The notes under the pieces were generated by a model. The model worked only from the letters and a program-made list of their open reading frames with translations, made no database searches and was not told the origin of the DNA. From positions 124,001 to 188,000 of the forward strand of contig PBIN01000005.1 of assembly GCA_002720855.1 (NCBI GenBank): a stretch of 64,000 nt of DNA. The letters run 5' to 3'. Position 1 is the stretch's first letter. The number at the start of each line of letters is the position of its first letter. The position numbers and the translations under genes were made by a program. The DNA is from Rhodospirillaceae bacterium. Its GTDB lineage: Bacteria; Pseudomonadota; Alphaproteobacteria; MPNO01; UBA2964. This document shows, one piece after another, positions 34,971 to 43,573 of this stretch.

Positions 34971-35049
34971 CACCAGTTTCGCGTTTTCGATTTGAACTAA
35001 CAGTCAGTATCGGGTCCAATGCGATTGAATGCAATCGCCTGTTAACTCC

Positions 35050-36126
35050 ATGGAAAACACAGTTCTGGCATTAGGTCTTATGAGCGGGACATCGCTCGAC
35101 GGAATTGACGCTGCACTGGTGAGAACTGATGGCAGTAAGATCGTAAAAACAGGTGAGTTCCTCAGCTTGCCTTACACAGATAAGTTTCGCGAGAAACTAA
35201 GGTCAATTTTGGGAGGTATTGGGGATGTGAAGGTCGTCGAACGCGAGCTCACATTATTGCACGTCGACGCTGCACAAAAACTAATTGAATACTCGGGACG
35301 ACAGGCCGCGGACATCGATGTAATCGGGTTTCATGGCCATACTATTTTGCACAATCCGGACAAGGCACAGACCTGGCAAATAGGTGACGGTGCACTTTTG
35401 GCTTCCGAGACCGGAATCGATGTAGTCTGCGATATGCGGAGCCGAGACGTAGATGAAGGCGGGCAGGGGGCACCTCTTGCACCCCTATTTCATCACGCTC
35501 TGGCCAGCGAAATGGAACAACCGCTGGTCGTGCTTAACATTGGTGGTGTGTCTAATGTGACTTATGTCAACGGTGATGAAAGTTCTCTGATCGCTTTTGA
35601 CACCGGTCCCGGTGGCGCGCTGATCGACGATTGGGTCTCTCAAAAGTGCGGGATTCCCTTTGACAGGGATGGTCAAATCGCTGCCAGTGGCGAAGTCGCA
35701 AATGGCGTTCTAGATCAATTGTTGGACTCACCCTATTTTGACACTGCGCCGCCAAAGTCGCTCGACCGTAATCAATTTGATGTCAGCCTAGTTCAAAGCC
35801 TTTCTATGGAAGACGGTGCCGCAACATTGACGGCGTTTACCAGTGTTTCCATTACGCGAGCTCTCCCGCATTTTCCTGAAAAACCACTTAGGTGGCTCGT
35901 AACAGGTGGCGGCAGACATAATAAATTTCTTATGGCGAATCTTAGTAGGGAATTGGGTGTAGATGTGGAGCCAGTAGAAGCCGTTGGGTGGAACGGCGAT
36001 GCGCTTGAAGCTCAAGCCTTCGCCTATTTGGCGGTACAAAGCCGGAAAGGCTTGCCATTGACGTATCCGGGCACTACCGGTGCAAAGGGCCCCACGACCG
36101 GCGGTGTTTACTTTTCAAGTTCCTGA
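35050..36126 (+). CDS. anmK: Anhydro-N-acetylmuramic acid kinase
   Basis: A 358-residue sugar kinase (ASKHA fold) that opens and phosphorylates anhydroMurNAc during peptidoglycan recycling. Seen are the N-terminal phosphate loop LGLMSGTSLDGIDAAL, the central GFHGHTILHNP, DMRSRDVDEGGQGAPLAPLFH with the catalytic Asp, NIGGVSNVT, DTGPGGALID and the C-terminal VTGGGRHN. ATG 35050 (MENTVLALGLMSG) matches the short family N-terminus better than ATG 35029. The stop abuts the convergent hydrolase stop. Confidence 0.95.
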   Translation: MENTVLALGLMSGTSLDGIDAALVRTDGSKIVKTGEFLSLPYTDKFREKLRSILGGIGDVKVVERELTLLHVDAAQKLIEYSGRQAADIDVIGFHGHTILHNPDKAQTWQIGDGALLASETGIDVVCDMRSRDVDEGGQGAPLAPLFHHALASEMEQPLVVLNIGGVSNVTYVNGDESSLIAFDTGPGGALIDDWVSQKCGIPFDRDGQIAASGEVANGVLDQLLDSPYFDTAPPKSLDRNQFDVSLVQSLSMEDGAATLTAFTSVSITRALPHFPEKPLRWLVTGGGRHNKFLMANLSRELGVDVEPVEAVGWNGDALEAQAFAYLAVQSRKGLPLTYPGTTGAKGPTTGGVYFSSS

Positions 36127-36792
36127 CTAGTTTCCTGATGCGGCAGCATCAATCGCCGGAATCTGGGTTTCCAGATAGGCATCGACGTGCGTCGTTAATT
36201 CATCGACCTTGTCGTGGAAGAAATGGTTCGCACCATCGATAATCCGGTAATCGATCGTAATTCGCTTTTGCGCCTGAAGCTTTTTCGCTAAGGCGTCAAC
36301 AGAGTCTTCTGGAACCATTGTGTCCTCTGCTCCATGGACAAACAGACCTGAAGCGGGGCAGGGCGCGAGGAACGCGAAATCATATTTGTTCGCTGGTGGC
36401 GCAAGCGCAACAAAACTGTCGATCTCAGGACGGCGCATCAGAAGTTGCATGCATATCCAGGCGCCGAAGGAGAAACCACCAACCCAACACTGTGCAGCAT
36501 CGGAGTTGGCTGATTGTAGCCAGTCTAGTGCGGCTGCCGCGTCGCTCAATTCACCCATACCTTCGTCATATTCGCCCTGAGAGCGTCCAACGCCTCGAAA
36601 ATTGAATCGAAGGGTCGAAAAGCCGCGCCGTGCAAATGTTTGATACACCTCAAAAACCACCCGGTTATTCATCGTGCCACCCTGTTGCGGGTGCGGGTGA
36701 AGAATTAAAGCGATAGGCGCGTTTTCGACACGTGAATGATGATATCGGCCTTCAAGCCGACCATCGGGACCGTTAAATATGACCTCGGGCAT
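36127..36792 (-). CDS. Alpha/beta hydrolase
   Basis: A 221-residue small alpha/beta-hydrolase of the group often annotated as dienelactone-hydrolase-like or 'alpha/beta hydrolase'. Seen are LILHPHPQQGGTMNNRVV near residue 30, RGVGRSQGEYDEG, the nucleophile elbow GGFSFGAW (Ser about 105), the acid near VHGAEDTMV and the catalytic His in GANHFFHDK. A close relative sits next to the Rrf2/cysteine desulfurase genes in many Rhodospirillales; substrate unknown. AGGAG upstream supports ATG 36792. Confidence 0.9.
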   Translation of the reverse strand: MPEVIFNGPDGRLEGRYHHSRVENAPIALILHPHPQQGGTMNNRVVFEVYQTFARRGFSTLRFNFRGVGRSQGEYDEGMGELSDAAAALDWLQSANSDAAQCWVGGFSFGAWICMQLLMRRPEIDSFVALAPPANKYDFAFLAPCPASGLFVHGAEDTMVPEDSVDALAKKLQAQKRITIDYRIIDGANHFFHDKVDELTTHVDAYLETQIPAIDAAASGN

Positions 36793-37022
36793 GAGGAATT
36801 TCTCTCCTGATTATGAAGTAAGCTGGCGTTAAACCCAGTTGTTGACGCACCCAGTCGCTCCACCTACATTCCCGGCGCTGATAAAAATCAGGCAACCAAT
36901 TAGAAACTAGCGCGCGAATATAGTGAATTGACGTATAAAAATACAAGCTTCTCGGTAACAGGGTCCCTATATCAAGACGATTTTGGTCGAATTTTGAACA
37001 TTTGTAAGGAAATTAGAGCGTT

Positions 37023-37475
37023 ATGAGAGTTGGTAGTAAGGGGCGATATGCCGTAACGGCGATCATTTATTTAGTGCAGCAGGATAACAGAATGCCCATG
37101 CCATTAGCAGAAATCGCGAAATTGCATGAAATTTCTTTATCTTATTTGGAACAAATATTTTCAAAACTGAGACGTGCGGGACTGGTCAAAAGTGTTCGAG
37201 GCCCTGGCGGTGGATATCTACTCGATAGACCGGCCGATAAAATATTGATCTCGGATATTGTAGCCGCAGTTGAAGAACCGACTTCACGGGAGCTTAAATC
37301 GGCTTCGAGAAGTGCTATGGACGGGTCTGAAACACTTGCATTGTGGGACGCTCTGGGAAACCAGGTTTTTGGATTTCTTAGTTCAATTTCTGTGGCTGAT
37401 GTTTGTGAGCGCCGTATCGAACCTGCGGGGCAATCAGATCAACAGGTTACGCGGTCGCACGCCGCTGCCAGCTAG
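37023..37475 (+). CDS. Rrf2-family regulator, IscR-like but without cluster cysteines
   Basis: A 150-residue winged-helix Rrf2 protein at the head of an iron–sulfur gene set. The DNA-binding domain is typical: RVGSKGRYAVTAIIYLVQQ, ISLSYLEQIFSKLRRAGLVKSVRGPGGGYLL. IscR binds a [2Fe-2S] cluster through three Cys around residues 92–106; here that stretch (VEEPTSRELKSASRSAMDG) has none, and the only Cys is near residue 127 (ADVC). It therefore probably does not bind a cluster in the IscR way. AAGGAA precedes ATG 37023. It should regulate the following desulfurase–ferredoxin–mnmA genes. Confidence 0.9.
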   Translation: MRVGSKGRYAVTAIIYLVQQDNRMPMPLAEIAKLHEISLSYLEQIFSKLRRAGLVKSVRGPGGGYLLDRPADKILISDIVAAVEEPTSRELKSASRSAMDGSETLALWDALGNQVFGFLSSISVADVCERRIEPAGQSDQQVTRSHAAAS

Positions 37476-37490
37476 CATCAACGGATAGGC

Positions 37491-38600
37491 GTGTCCCCCA
37501 GAAGCTATTTGGATTTCAACGCAACCGCGCCAACGCGGTCGGAAGTTATCGATGCAGTTACAAAAGCAATGCAAGAAGGTGGAAACGCCTCATCTGTCCA
37601 TGCCGATGGTCGGGCAGCGAGAGCTCGAGTGGAAAGGGCACGGCAACAGGTGGCTGCGCTGGTTGGGGCTGATCCGGCAGGCGTGATTTTTACAGGGAGT
37701 GGTACCGAGGCCAATAATCAGGCGTTGCGTGCAACGAAATGCGAACGCTTGATTGTTTCTGCAATTGAACATGAGTCTGTGCTGCAGGCTCGCGACGACG
37801 CCGTGATCTGTCCGGTTACGCCCGACGGATTGGTAGATTTGGAAGCTCTTCAGGCGCTTCTAGCAGAGAATAGTTCGTCAACAGTGGTTTCGATAATGCT
37901 GGCTAATAATGAGACCGGCATAATTCAGCCGGTGGTCGAGGCCGTTCAGATAGCGCATGACGCCGGTGCCTTCTTTCATTGTGACGCGGTTCAGGCGGCT
38001 GGAAAAATTCCCGTCGATATGATGGCTTTGGGCGTCGATAGCCTGGCGCTTTCAGCTCATAAGATCGGTGGTCCCCAGGGTATCGGGGTGCTCATTTGTC
38101 GCGACCCATCTTTGATGGCGCGATTTGTCCATGGAGGCGGTCAGGAGAGTGGATTGCGTGCCGGGACCGAGAATGTACCTGGTATCGTTGGCTATGGCGT
38201 CGCGGCGGAGTGCGCACTCGTGGGTCTGGACAATTTTGGCGGTCTCGCGAATTTGCGGGATGATTTAGAACTCCGCATTCAGGAACTAGAGCCAAACGTG
38301 CAGATTATTGGGAAAAATCTAGATCGCCTTCCCAATACCTCCAAGATTTTGACTAAGGGGCTGACCAGTGAGGTGCAGGTTATGGGGCTCGATTTAGATG
38401 GCGTTTCAATCAGCGCTGGATCAGCCTGCTCCGCTGGCAGAGTTGAAATGCCATATGTTCTGGCTGCAATGGGTGTACCTGAAGAGTTGGGTCTTTGTGC
38501 AGTGCGGGTTAGTTTGGGCTGGACCACAACGGGGGAGGATGTCGATCGCTACATCGAAGCGTGGCAAAAACTTTATGACCGTAAGATCGCTGAAACCTGA
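37491..38600 (+). CDS. Cysteine desulfurase (IscS/NifS-like)
   Basis: A 369-residue PLP enzyme releasing sulfur from cysteine as enzyme persulfide for Fe–S clusters and tRNA thiolation. Seen are YLDFNATAPTRSEV at the N-terminus, GSGTEANNQAL, IEHESVL, NNETGIIQPV, the HCDAVQAAGK Asp, SAHKIGGPQGIG with the PLP Lys, RAGTENVPGI and the catalytic Cys in SAGSACSAGRVE. GTG 37491 starts 15 bases after the Rrf2 stop. The neighbouring mnmA, which needs persulfide sulfur, supports a role in 2-thiouridine formation. No IscU scaffold gene is in the window. Confidence 0.94.
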   Translation: MSPRSYLDFNATAPTRSEVIDAVTKAMQEGGNASSVHADGRAARARVERARQQVAALVGADPAGVIFTGSGTEANNQALRATKCERLIVSAIEHESVLQARDDAVICPVTPDGLVDLEALQALLAENSSSTVVSIMLANNETGIIQPVVEAVQIAHDAGAFFHCDAVQAAGKIPVDMMALGVDSLALSAHKIGGPQGIGVLICRDPSLMARFVHGGGQESGLRAGTENVPGIVGYGVAAECALVGLDNFGGLANLRDDLELRIQELEPNVQIIGKNLDRLPNTSKILTKGLTSEVQVMGLDLDGVSISAGSACSAGRVEMPYVLAAMGVPEELGLCAVRVSLGWTTTGEDVDRYIEAWQKLYDRKIAET

Positions 38601-38608
38601 CTAGTGTC

Positions 38609-38938
38609 ATGCCGAAGGTGATTTTCAACCTGCCTGACGGTACGCAGCGGGAATTCGAAGTCGCTGTGGGCAAAACGCTCCTCGACATTGCCTGGGATAA
38701 TCAGCTCAATGTCGAAGGAGCTTGTGGTGGCGTAATGGCTTGTTCGACATGTCATATGATAGTCGATGCGGCCTGGGCCAGTCGGTTGGAAACGCCAGGC
38801 CAGGAAGAAGATGAGATGCTTGATCTGGCCTGGGGAGTAACCAAAACATCCAGACTTGGGTGCCAGATTAAGGTAACCGAGGCGCTCGATGGGTTGGTTG
38901 TCAGTCTGCCGACCGAGACGCGAAATTTACTCGACTGA
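38609..38938 (+). CDS. fdx: [2Fe-2S] ferredoxin (adrenodoxin/ISC type)
   Basis: A 109-residue ISC-type ferredoxin. Cluster cysteines follow the C-x5-C-x2-C…C pattern in GACGGVMACSTCHMIV and RLGCQI, characteristic of the vertebrate-type/ISC ferredoxins that feed electrons to Fe–S assembly. The acidic interaction helix (EEDEMLDLAWGV) is present. It starts 9 bases after the desulfurase and is part of the same operon. Confidence 0.95.
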   Translation: MPKVIFNLPDGTQREFEVAVGKTLLDIAWDNQLNVEGACGGVMACSTCHMIVDAAWASRLETPGQEEDEMLDLAWGVTKTSRLGCQIKVTEALDGLVVSLPTETRNLLD

Positions 38939-38995
38939 CGTTAAAATTAAAAAAAATCCCTTTCACTCTGCCCTAGGCGCTCTATATTCCGCCGC

Positions 38996-40123
38996 ATGAT
39001 CAATCTGGTTGCAAATAAGGATCCTGCCAATACGCGGGTCGTGGTCGCCATGTCTGGCGGTGTCGACTCATCGGTGACGGCTGCGCTATTGGCAGAGCAG
39101 GGGTATGACGTCGTTGGTGTAACGTTGCAACTCTACGATCACGGAGCGGCAGTAAGCCGAAAGGGAGCATGCTGCGCCGGGCAGGATATTGCGGACGCAG
39201 GACGTGTCGCCGAGAAAGTCGGAATTCCACACTACGTTTTAAATTATGAAAGCCGGTTCCGCGAAGACGTAATAGATGTTTTCGCAGATTCATATGTTCG
39301 AGGGGAAACGCCTATCCCCTGTGTGTTGTGCAATCAGACTGTCAAATTCAGGGATCTGATGCAGGTTGCGCGCGATCTTGGCGCTGACGCATTGGCCACC
39401 GGCCATTATATCCGCCGTGTAGAAGGCGAACTCGGTGCCGAACTTCATCGCGCTGCCGATGAGACAAAAGATCAAAGCTATTTTCTGTTCGCAACGACTG
39501 CGGAACAGCTCGAGTTTTTGCGTTTTCCACTTGGTGAATTAACCAAGGACGAAACGCGCGGGCTGGCATCGCGATTTGATTTACCTGTGGCAGCCAAGCC
39601 CGACAGCCAGGATATCTGTTTCGTACCTCAAGGCCGCTATGCCGATGTCGTACTGAAAGTTCGACCCGATGCCGCAGATGGTGGCGATATTGTTGATCTT
39701 GAGGGGAACGTGCTCGGCAAGCATGACGGTATTATCCATTATACAATTGGCCAACGCCGGGGGCTGCATCTCGATACCGCGGAAGATGCCCTTTATGTCA
39801 TTCGAATTGATCCAGATGCGAAGCACGTAGTCGTTGGGCCGCGCGCTGCGTTGGCAACGAAAACGATCACTTTGTCGGATGTGAACTGGCTGGGCGATGA
39901 CACGCTTGGCTGTGATCCTATCGAATGTGATATCAAGGTTCGTTCTATGCGCCCGCCGGTTGCTGCGTCAGTTCGCAAGACAGATGATGGTGGAGTGTGT
40001 GTCGAATTAGCTGCCGCCGAACATGGTGTCGCACCGGGGCAAGCATGTGTTTTCTATGATGGTGATCGTGTCCTCGGTGGTGGCTGGATACAGCGTGAAA
40101 ATTCCGCAACAGAGGCCGCGTAA
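38996..40123 (+). CDS. mnmA: tRNA-specific 2-thiouridylase MnmA
   Basis: A 375-residue ATP-dependent thiouridylase modifying U34 of Lys, Glu and Gln tRNAs. The PP-loop is [16 protein letters not shown] (about 18–33); the catalytic Cys is in [10 protein letters not shown] and the persulfide-receiving Cys in [23 protein letters not shown] and the C-terminal beta domain ending VLGGGWIQ complete the family pattern. It gets sulfur from a cysteine desulfurase, matching the neighbouring gene. A TATATT ends 7 bases before the ATG, so part of its expression could be independent of the upstream genes. Confidence 0.97.
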   Translation: MINLVANKDPANTRVVVAMSGGVDSSVTAALLAEQGYDVVGVTLQLYDHGAAVSRKGACCAGQDIADAGRVAEKVGIPHYVLNYESRFREDVIDVFADSYVRGETPIPCVLCNQTVKFRDLMQVARDLGADALATGHYIRRVEGELGAELHRAADETKDQSYFLFATTAEQLEFLRFPLGELTKDETRGLASRFDLPVAAKPDSQDICFVPQGRYADVVLKVRPDAADGGDIVDLEGNVLGKHDGIIHYTIGQRRGLHLDTAEDALYVIRIDPDAKHVVVGPRAALATKTITLSDVNWLGDDTLGCDPIECDIKVRSMRPPVAASVRKTDDGGVCVELAAAEHGVAPGQACVFYDGDRVLGGGWIQRENSATEAA

Positions 40124-40126
40124 TAC

Positions 40127-40155
40127 TTGACGAATAGGGGCGGGAAGCCTTATAC
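40127..40155 (+). promoter_or_regulatory. Sigma-70-type promoter of tRNA-Met
   Basis: TTGACG (40127–40132), a 17-base spacer and TTATAC (40150–40155): a near-consensus housekeeping promoter 40 bases upstream of the tRNA. It begins just after the mnmA stop, which explains independent tRNA transcription. Confidence 0.75.
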
Positions 40156-40194
40156 GGCTCGCTCTTGGTAGCGTCCGCGCAAACCGTTAATTGC

Positions 40195-40271
40195 GGCGGG
40201 GTAGCTCAGCTGGTTAGAGCAGCGGAATCATAATCCGCGTGTCGGGGGTTCGAGTCCCTCCCCCGCTACCA
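40195..40271 (+). tRNA. tRNA-Met (anticodon CAT, elongator type)
   Basis: A full cloverleaf of 77 bases with encoded CCA. The acceptor arms are GGCGGGG/CCCCGCT (first pair G·U). The D arm is GCTC…GAGC with AGCTGGTTA in the loop, the anticodon stem GCGGA/TCCGC with loop ATCATAA (CAT at 40229–40231), and the T arm GGGGG-TTCGAGT-CCCTC. The 1–72 G·U pair and absence of three G–C pairs of the initiator type favour elongator Met; a lysidine-modified Ile-CAU cannot be fully excluded but this sequence resembles alphaproteobacterial elongator tRNA-Met. Confidence 0.93.
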
Positions 40272-40291
40272 ATTTTCTTTCCACAGAAAAA

Positions 40292-41128
40292 CTAATCCAC
40301 GAACATCGGACCTGGATTGTCATATAAATCCTCATAATCAATGAGTGCCGGACGGCCAGATAGCGGCTGAGAAACCCCGTTGCGGAAGGCCCATTCACCA
40401 CGATCACTATTGTCGGCGATGACGTACCCGTTTGTGTAAAAACGACAATCTGCGTTGGAACGGTTTGGGGGCGAACCATGTACAGTATGGGCAGACCAAA
40501 TCGCTACGTCGCCTGGTGCCATTTCCAGAGTAACCGCGTTACAGGGATCGAGGCCGAATTTTTCAAGATCATCTTCACTTAATGACTGATCATTCCGGTG
40601 ACTATCGACATCAACGGTAATTTCTCCGAGATCCTGGCTACCAGGGTAAACGACCATTGCGCCACTATCGTTCGTGTGGGCGTCAATCGCGATGCCGGTT
40701 TGAATAAACGACACAGAAAAATCACGAAATGCATTGCGTGGTCGTCGTACCTGGACGGCCTGATGTAAACCTATTTCGGAACTTGCAGCGCCCGGTTGTT
40801 TCCAGTGCATTTGATTGATTATTTGCTTGAGATTGACACCCAACATAGGTGCGATAATCTTTAACACGCGCGGATTCCGACGATAGCGGTCAAGTGTCCG
40901 GTTGAAATAACTCGGCCATTGGACATATCTGACTACCGGGCCGAGATTATCGTCATTGCTAATTTTAAAAAGAGTATTGTGCAGGCGGTAGCTGCGACCC
41001 AACATCTTCGCTTCATCGTGGACCCGTTCAAAAGCGTTTGTCAGTTCGTCAATTTCGTACCGGTCAAATACGCCGCGTACCACGGCATATCCATTTTTCC
41101 GGTATTCTTCGATTAAATCATCGGACAT
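40292..41128 (-). CDS. PhyH-family Fe/2-oxoglutarate enzyme with HxA in place of HxD (halogenase-like site?)
   Basis: A 278-residue phytanoyl-CoA dioxygenase-family protein. Start ATG 41128 (MSDDLIEEYRKNGYAVV) has GAAGACG upstream; an in-frame start farther up at 41191 is less likely. The family body is clear: QMHWKQPG, then the metal motif, then TNDSGAMVVYPGSQD, MAPGDVAIWSAHTVHGSPPNRS with the distal His, and CRFY with the 2-oxoglutarate Arg. The proximal motif, normally HQD, reads GLHQAVQV: the Asp ligand is Ala. In PhyH-fold halogenases such as SyrB2 the same Asp-to-Ala change opens an iron site for chloride. It could be a halogenase-like enzyme or an inactive relative. Substrate unknown. 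Confidence 0.88.
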   Translation of the reverse strand: MSDDLIEEYRKNGYAVVRGVFDRYEIDELTNAFERVHDEAKMLGRSYRLHNTLFKISNDDNLGPVVRYVQWPSYFNRTLDRYRRNPRVLKIIAPMLGVNLKQIINQMHWKQPGAASSEIGLHQAVQVRRPRNAFRDFSVSFIQTGIAIDAHTNDSGAMVVYPGSQDLGEITVDVDSHRNDQSLSEDDLEKFGLDPCNAVTLEMAPGDVAIWSAHTVHGSPPNRSNADCRFYTNGYVIADNSDRGEWAFRNGVSQPLSGRPALIDYEDLYDNPGPMFVD

Positions 41129-41299
41129 GGAAACGTCTTCGCACGCCATTTTGGGCAATTGCCCAAACCCCCAAAAATAAAAACGCATCAATTTAGATCA
41201 ATTCTAAAAGTGAGGCTGTGCGACAGCGCACAGAGGTTAACAATTTCCTAATTTTGATTATATGATTTAGGGACCTAGTCACATCGCTAAAGGAAGACG

Positions 41300-41842
41300 G
41301 TGAGCCAAACATCGCCCATGGATCGGAGAAGCGCATTAAAGTTTGGGTTGGCCGGTACGCTGTCACTGTTTAGCGGCACCGCTTTTGGTGCTGTTTCAGT
41401 TTCAAGATCGTTATCATTCCTAAACCTCCATACCGGAGAAAGCGCCACCGCTACCTATTGGGAAAACGGCCAATATATTTCTGAGGCAACACGTACGCTT
41501 GATTATTTGTTGCGGGATCACCGGACGAATGAGGTTCGAGAAATAGATAGAGGGATATTGGATCAGCTATACCGACTTCGATTGCTGGTTGGAAATGATC
41601 GGCCATTCCATGTGATATCGGGGTACCGGTCCGCCAGAACCAACGCCATGCTGGCCCGCCGTAGTGGGGGCGTTGCCCGGCGCAGTTACCATCAGTTTGG
41701 AATGGCGATTGATGTCAGGTTACCCGGTACGCGATTGCAGGATTTGCGAAACGCGGCACTGTCAATGAAAGCTGGCGGCGTTGGTTATTATCGGCGCTCT
41801 AATTTCATTCATCTGGATACAGGCCGCGTCCGATTTTGGTAG
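41300..41842 (+). CDS. DUF882/YcbK-family peptidoglycan hydrolase (M15-like, MepK type)
   Basis: A 180-residue exported zinc peptidase-like protein related to MepK (YcbK), which cuts cross-links in peptidoglycan. A twin-arginine-like signal (MDRRSALKFGLAGTLSLFSGTAFG) is followed by LSFLNLHTGESATATYWENG, HVISGYRSARTNAML, and the zinc/catalytic pattern SYHQFGMAIDV and FIHLDTG. GTG 41300 has AGGAAG six bases upstream; ATG 41318 is the alternative. No cysteine pair is visible. Confidence 0.9.
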   Translation: MSQTSPMDRRSALKFGLAGTLSLFSGTAFGAVSVSRSLSFLNLHTGESATATYWENGQYISEATRTLDYLLRDHRTNEVREIDRGILDQLYRLRLLVGNDRPFHVISGYRSARTNAMLARRSGGVARRSYHQFGMAIDVRLPGTRLQDLRNAALSMKAGGVGYYRRSNFIHLDTGRVRFW

Positions 41843-41911
41843 CCGTGCCATCGCACATCGCATTTCGGCCTGTTACACTGGGAAAAGTTTAATCTCTGGG
41901 AGCGTAGTGCC

Positions 41912-42805
41912 GTGGCGGAATCCACTGACGATAGATACTTCAAGTCCAGATGCGTTTATCGCAATTTCACGCAGGGCGAACTGGATGTTCAATATGATGC
42001 GCGTGGAACAGCACCGGATGGGGACAAGTACAGAAACTTCATCTCTGAAAACAGTGCCCGTGTCCGCGAAGAAATGGAGTGCAGAATAGATGTTTCTTAC
42101 GGGCCAACAGATGCTGAGGTCGTGAATGTTTTCCCGGCGGAAAACCCCGGGTCACCCATCGTTTATTTTATACATGGCGGCTACTGGCGTTCATCAAGCC
42201 AAAAGGATGTCGATCTTTACGCGGAGGCACTTGTACCGGCGGGCTGTGCGTACGTAACAGTGAACTATCTCTTGGCACCCGAAGCCTCGATTGACGAAAT
42301 AGTCCGTCAGTGCCGCGCAGGGCTCGCCTGGGCATACAATAACGCAGAGAGTTTTAATGGCGACGCGAAAAACATTCATGTTGTCGGGCGTTCCGCCGGC
42401 GGGCATTTGACTGGCATGATGTTAGCCGATGGCTGGCGCGAGGAGTTTGGCCTGCCGGATGATTTGATCAAGAGCGCATGTGCGTTGTCGGGATTGTTCG
42501 ATTTAGAACCGGTCCGTCTTTCTAACGTCAACGAGTGGGCAAAACTCGACAAGGAATCCGCCTATCGGAATAGTCCGGTGCATCATCTGCCCAAAGTTGC
42601 GTGCCCTATTATCATCGCCTGGGGAGAGAACGAAACCGACGAGTTCAAACGGCAGTCAGATCTATACCGGGTGGCTTGGCAGTCGCGTGGTTGGCCGTGT
42701 CAGACAATGGAATTTGCAGGCAAACATCATTTCGCTTCGATGCCTGATCTGATGTATCCCGAGGAGCCATGTACCAAAGCCTTGCTAGCGCAGATCGGAC
42801 TTTAA
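41912..42805 (+). CDS. Alpha/beta hydrolase, kynurenine-formamidase-like
   Basis: A 297-residue hydrolase of the arylformamidase/BD-FAE-like group. It has the oxyanion motif YFIHGGYWRSSSQ (about 88), the nucleophile elbow VVGRSAGGHLTG (Ser about 158), an acid in IIAWGENETDEF, and the catalytic His in FAGKHHF. Kynurenine formamidases share HGGYW, but no tryptophan-degradation genes are nearby, so other ester or amide substrates are equally possible. GTG 41912 follows GGGAG. The next gene begins 6 bases after its stop, starting a four-gene unit with two SDRs and a second hydrolase. Confidence 0.88.
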   Translation: MAESTDDRYFKSRCVYRNFTQGELDVQYDARGTAPDGDKYRNFISENSARVREEMECRIDVSYGPTDAEVVNVFPAENPGSPIVYFIHGGYWRSSSQKDVDLYAEALVPAGCAYVTVNYLLAPEASIDEIVRQCRAGLAWAYNNAESFNGDAKNIHVVGRSAGGHLTGMMLADGWREEFGLPDDLIKSACALSGLFDLEPVRLSNVNEWAKLDKESAYRNSPVHHLPKVACPIIIAWGENETDEFKRQSDLYRVAWQSRGWPCQTMEFAGKHHFASMPDLMYPEEPCTKALLAQIGL

Positions 42806-42811
42806 AATTTG

Positions 42812-43573
42812 ATGTCCGACTTAGGCGGCCAAATAGCGCTGATAACGGGGGCAGGGGGAACACTTGGCAGTTCGCACGCTCGTGCTATCGCCGCAAAGGG
42901 TGCGCATGTCATTGTGCATGATATCGACGAAGGGGCTGCGCAATCTGTTGTCGAAAACATATTGGAGGGCGCGCAGGGTTCAGCATCACCCATGGTTTGC
43001 GATATCACCAATGGTTCGGCTGTGAAGGCAGAAGTTTCGAAAGCGGTGAACGATCATGGCGAAATCACAATTTTAATCAATAATGCAGGGATAACCGGCA
43101 ATAACGCGTTGCTGAAAGATATCGATGAAGCGTTTTTTGACCGAATGTTTGATATCCATGTCAAAGGCGCTTTCTTCGCAATCCAGTCGGTAATCGGTGG
43201 TATGAAGTCGGTAGGCCGCGGACGTATCGTTAATACGATCTCCGGACGAGCACATTCTGGCGCCGTGTCTGGTTCGCACTATAACGGCGCCAAAGGCGCA
43301 ATCGTCGGATTAACACGAGCGCTGGCAACTGAGTTTGCACCGTTCGGTATTACGGTGAACGCTATCGCGCCAGGTGTAACACCAAGCGGCATGACACGGG
43401 CGAGGCTCGGCGAAGATGGACTTGCGGCACGCGCCAAACAACTGGTTTCCGATCGACTGCCAACGCCTGAAGAAATTACCTCTGGGGTCATGTTCTTTCT
43501 CGCGGAAGAAGCGGCCATTGTTACCGGACGGGTGCTCAATATGCAGCAACCCCGAAAGGCAGAGGTGGTATGA
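42812..43573 (+). CDS. Short-chain dehydrogenase/reductase (intact)
   Basis: A 253-residue SDR. The cofactor motif is TGAGGTLGSSHA (about 13–24), NNAG is present (INNAGITG), the catalytic Ser is in NTISGRAHSG and the Tyr/Lys pair in SHYNGAKGA. HDID after the second strand favours NAD over NADP. A C-terminal family ending (VTGRVLNMQQ) is present. ATG 42812 is used; the TTG just upstream is not needed. Its stop overlaps the next SDR's start (ATGA), which implies coupled expression and possibly a heteromer with that degenerate partner. Confidence 0.93.
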   Translation: MSDLGGQIALITGAGGTLGSSHARAIAAKGAHVIVHDIDEGAAQSVVENILEGAQGSASPMVCDITNGSAVKAEVSKAVNDHGEITILINNAGITGNNALLKDIDEAFFDRMFDIHVKGAFFAIQSVIGGMKSVGRGRIVNTISGRAHSGAVSGSHYNGAKGAIVGLTRALATEFAPFGITVNAIAPGVTPSGMTRARLGEDGLAARAKQLVSDRLPTPEEITSGVMFFLAEEAAIVTGRVLNMQQPRKAEVV

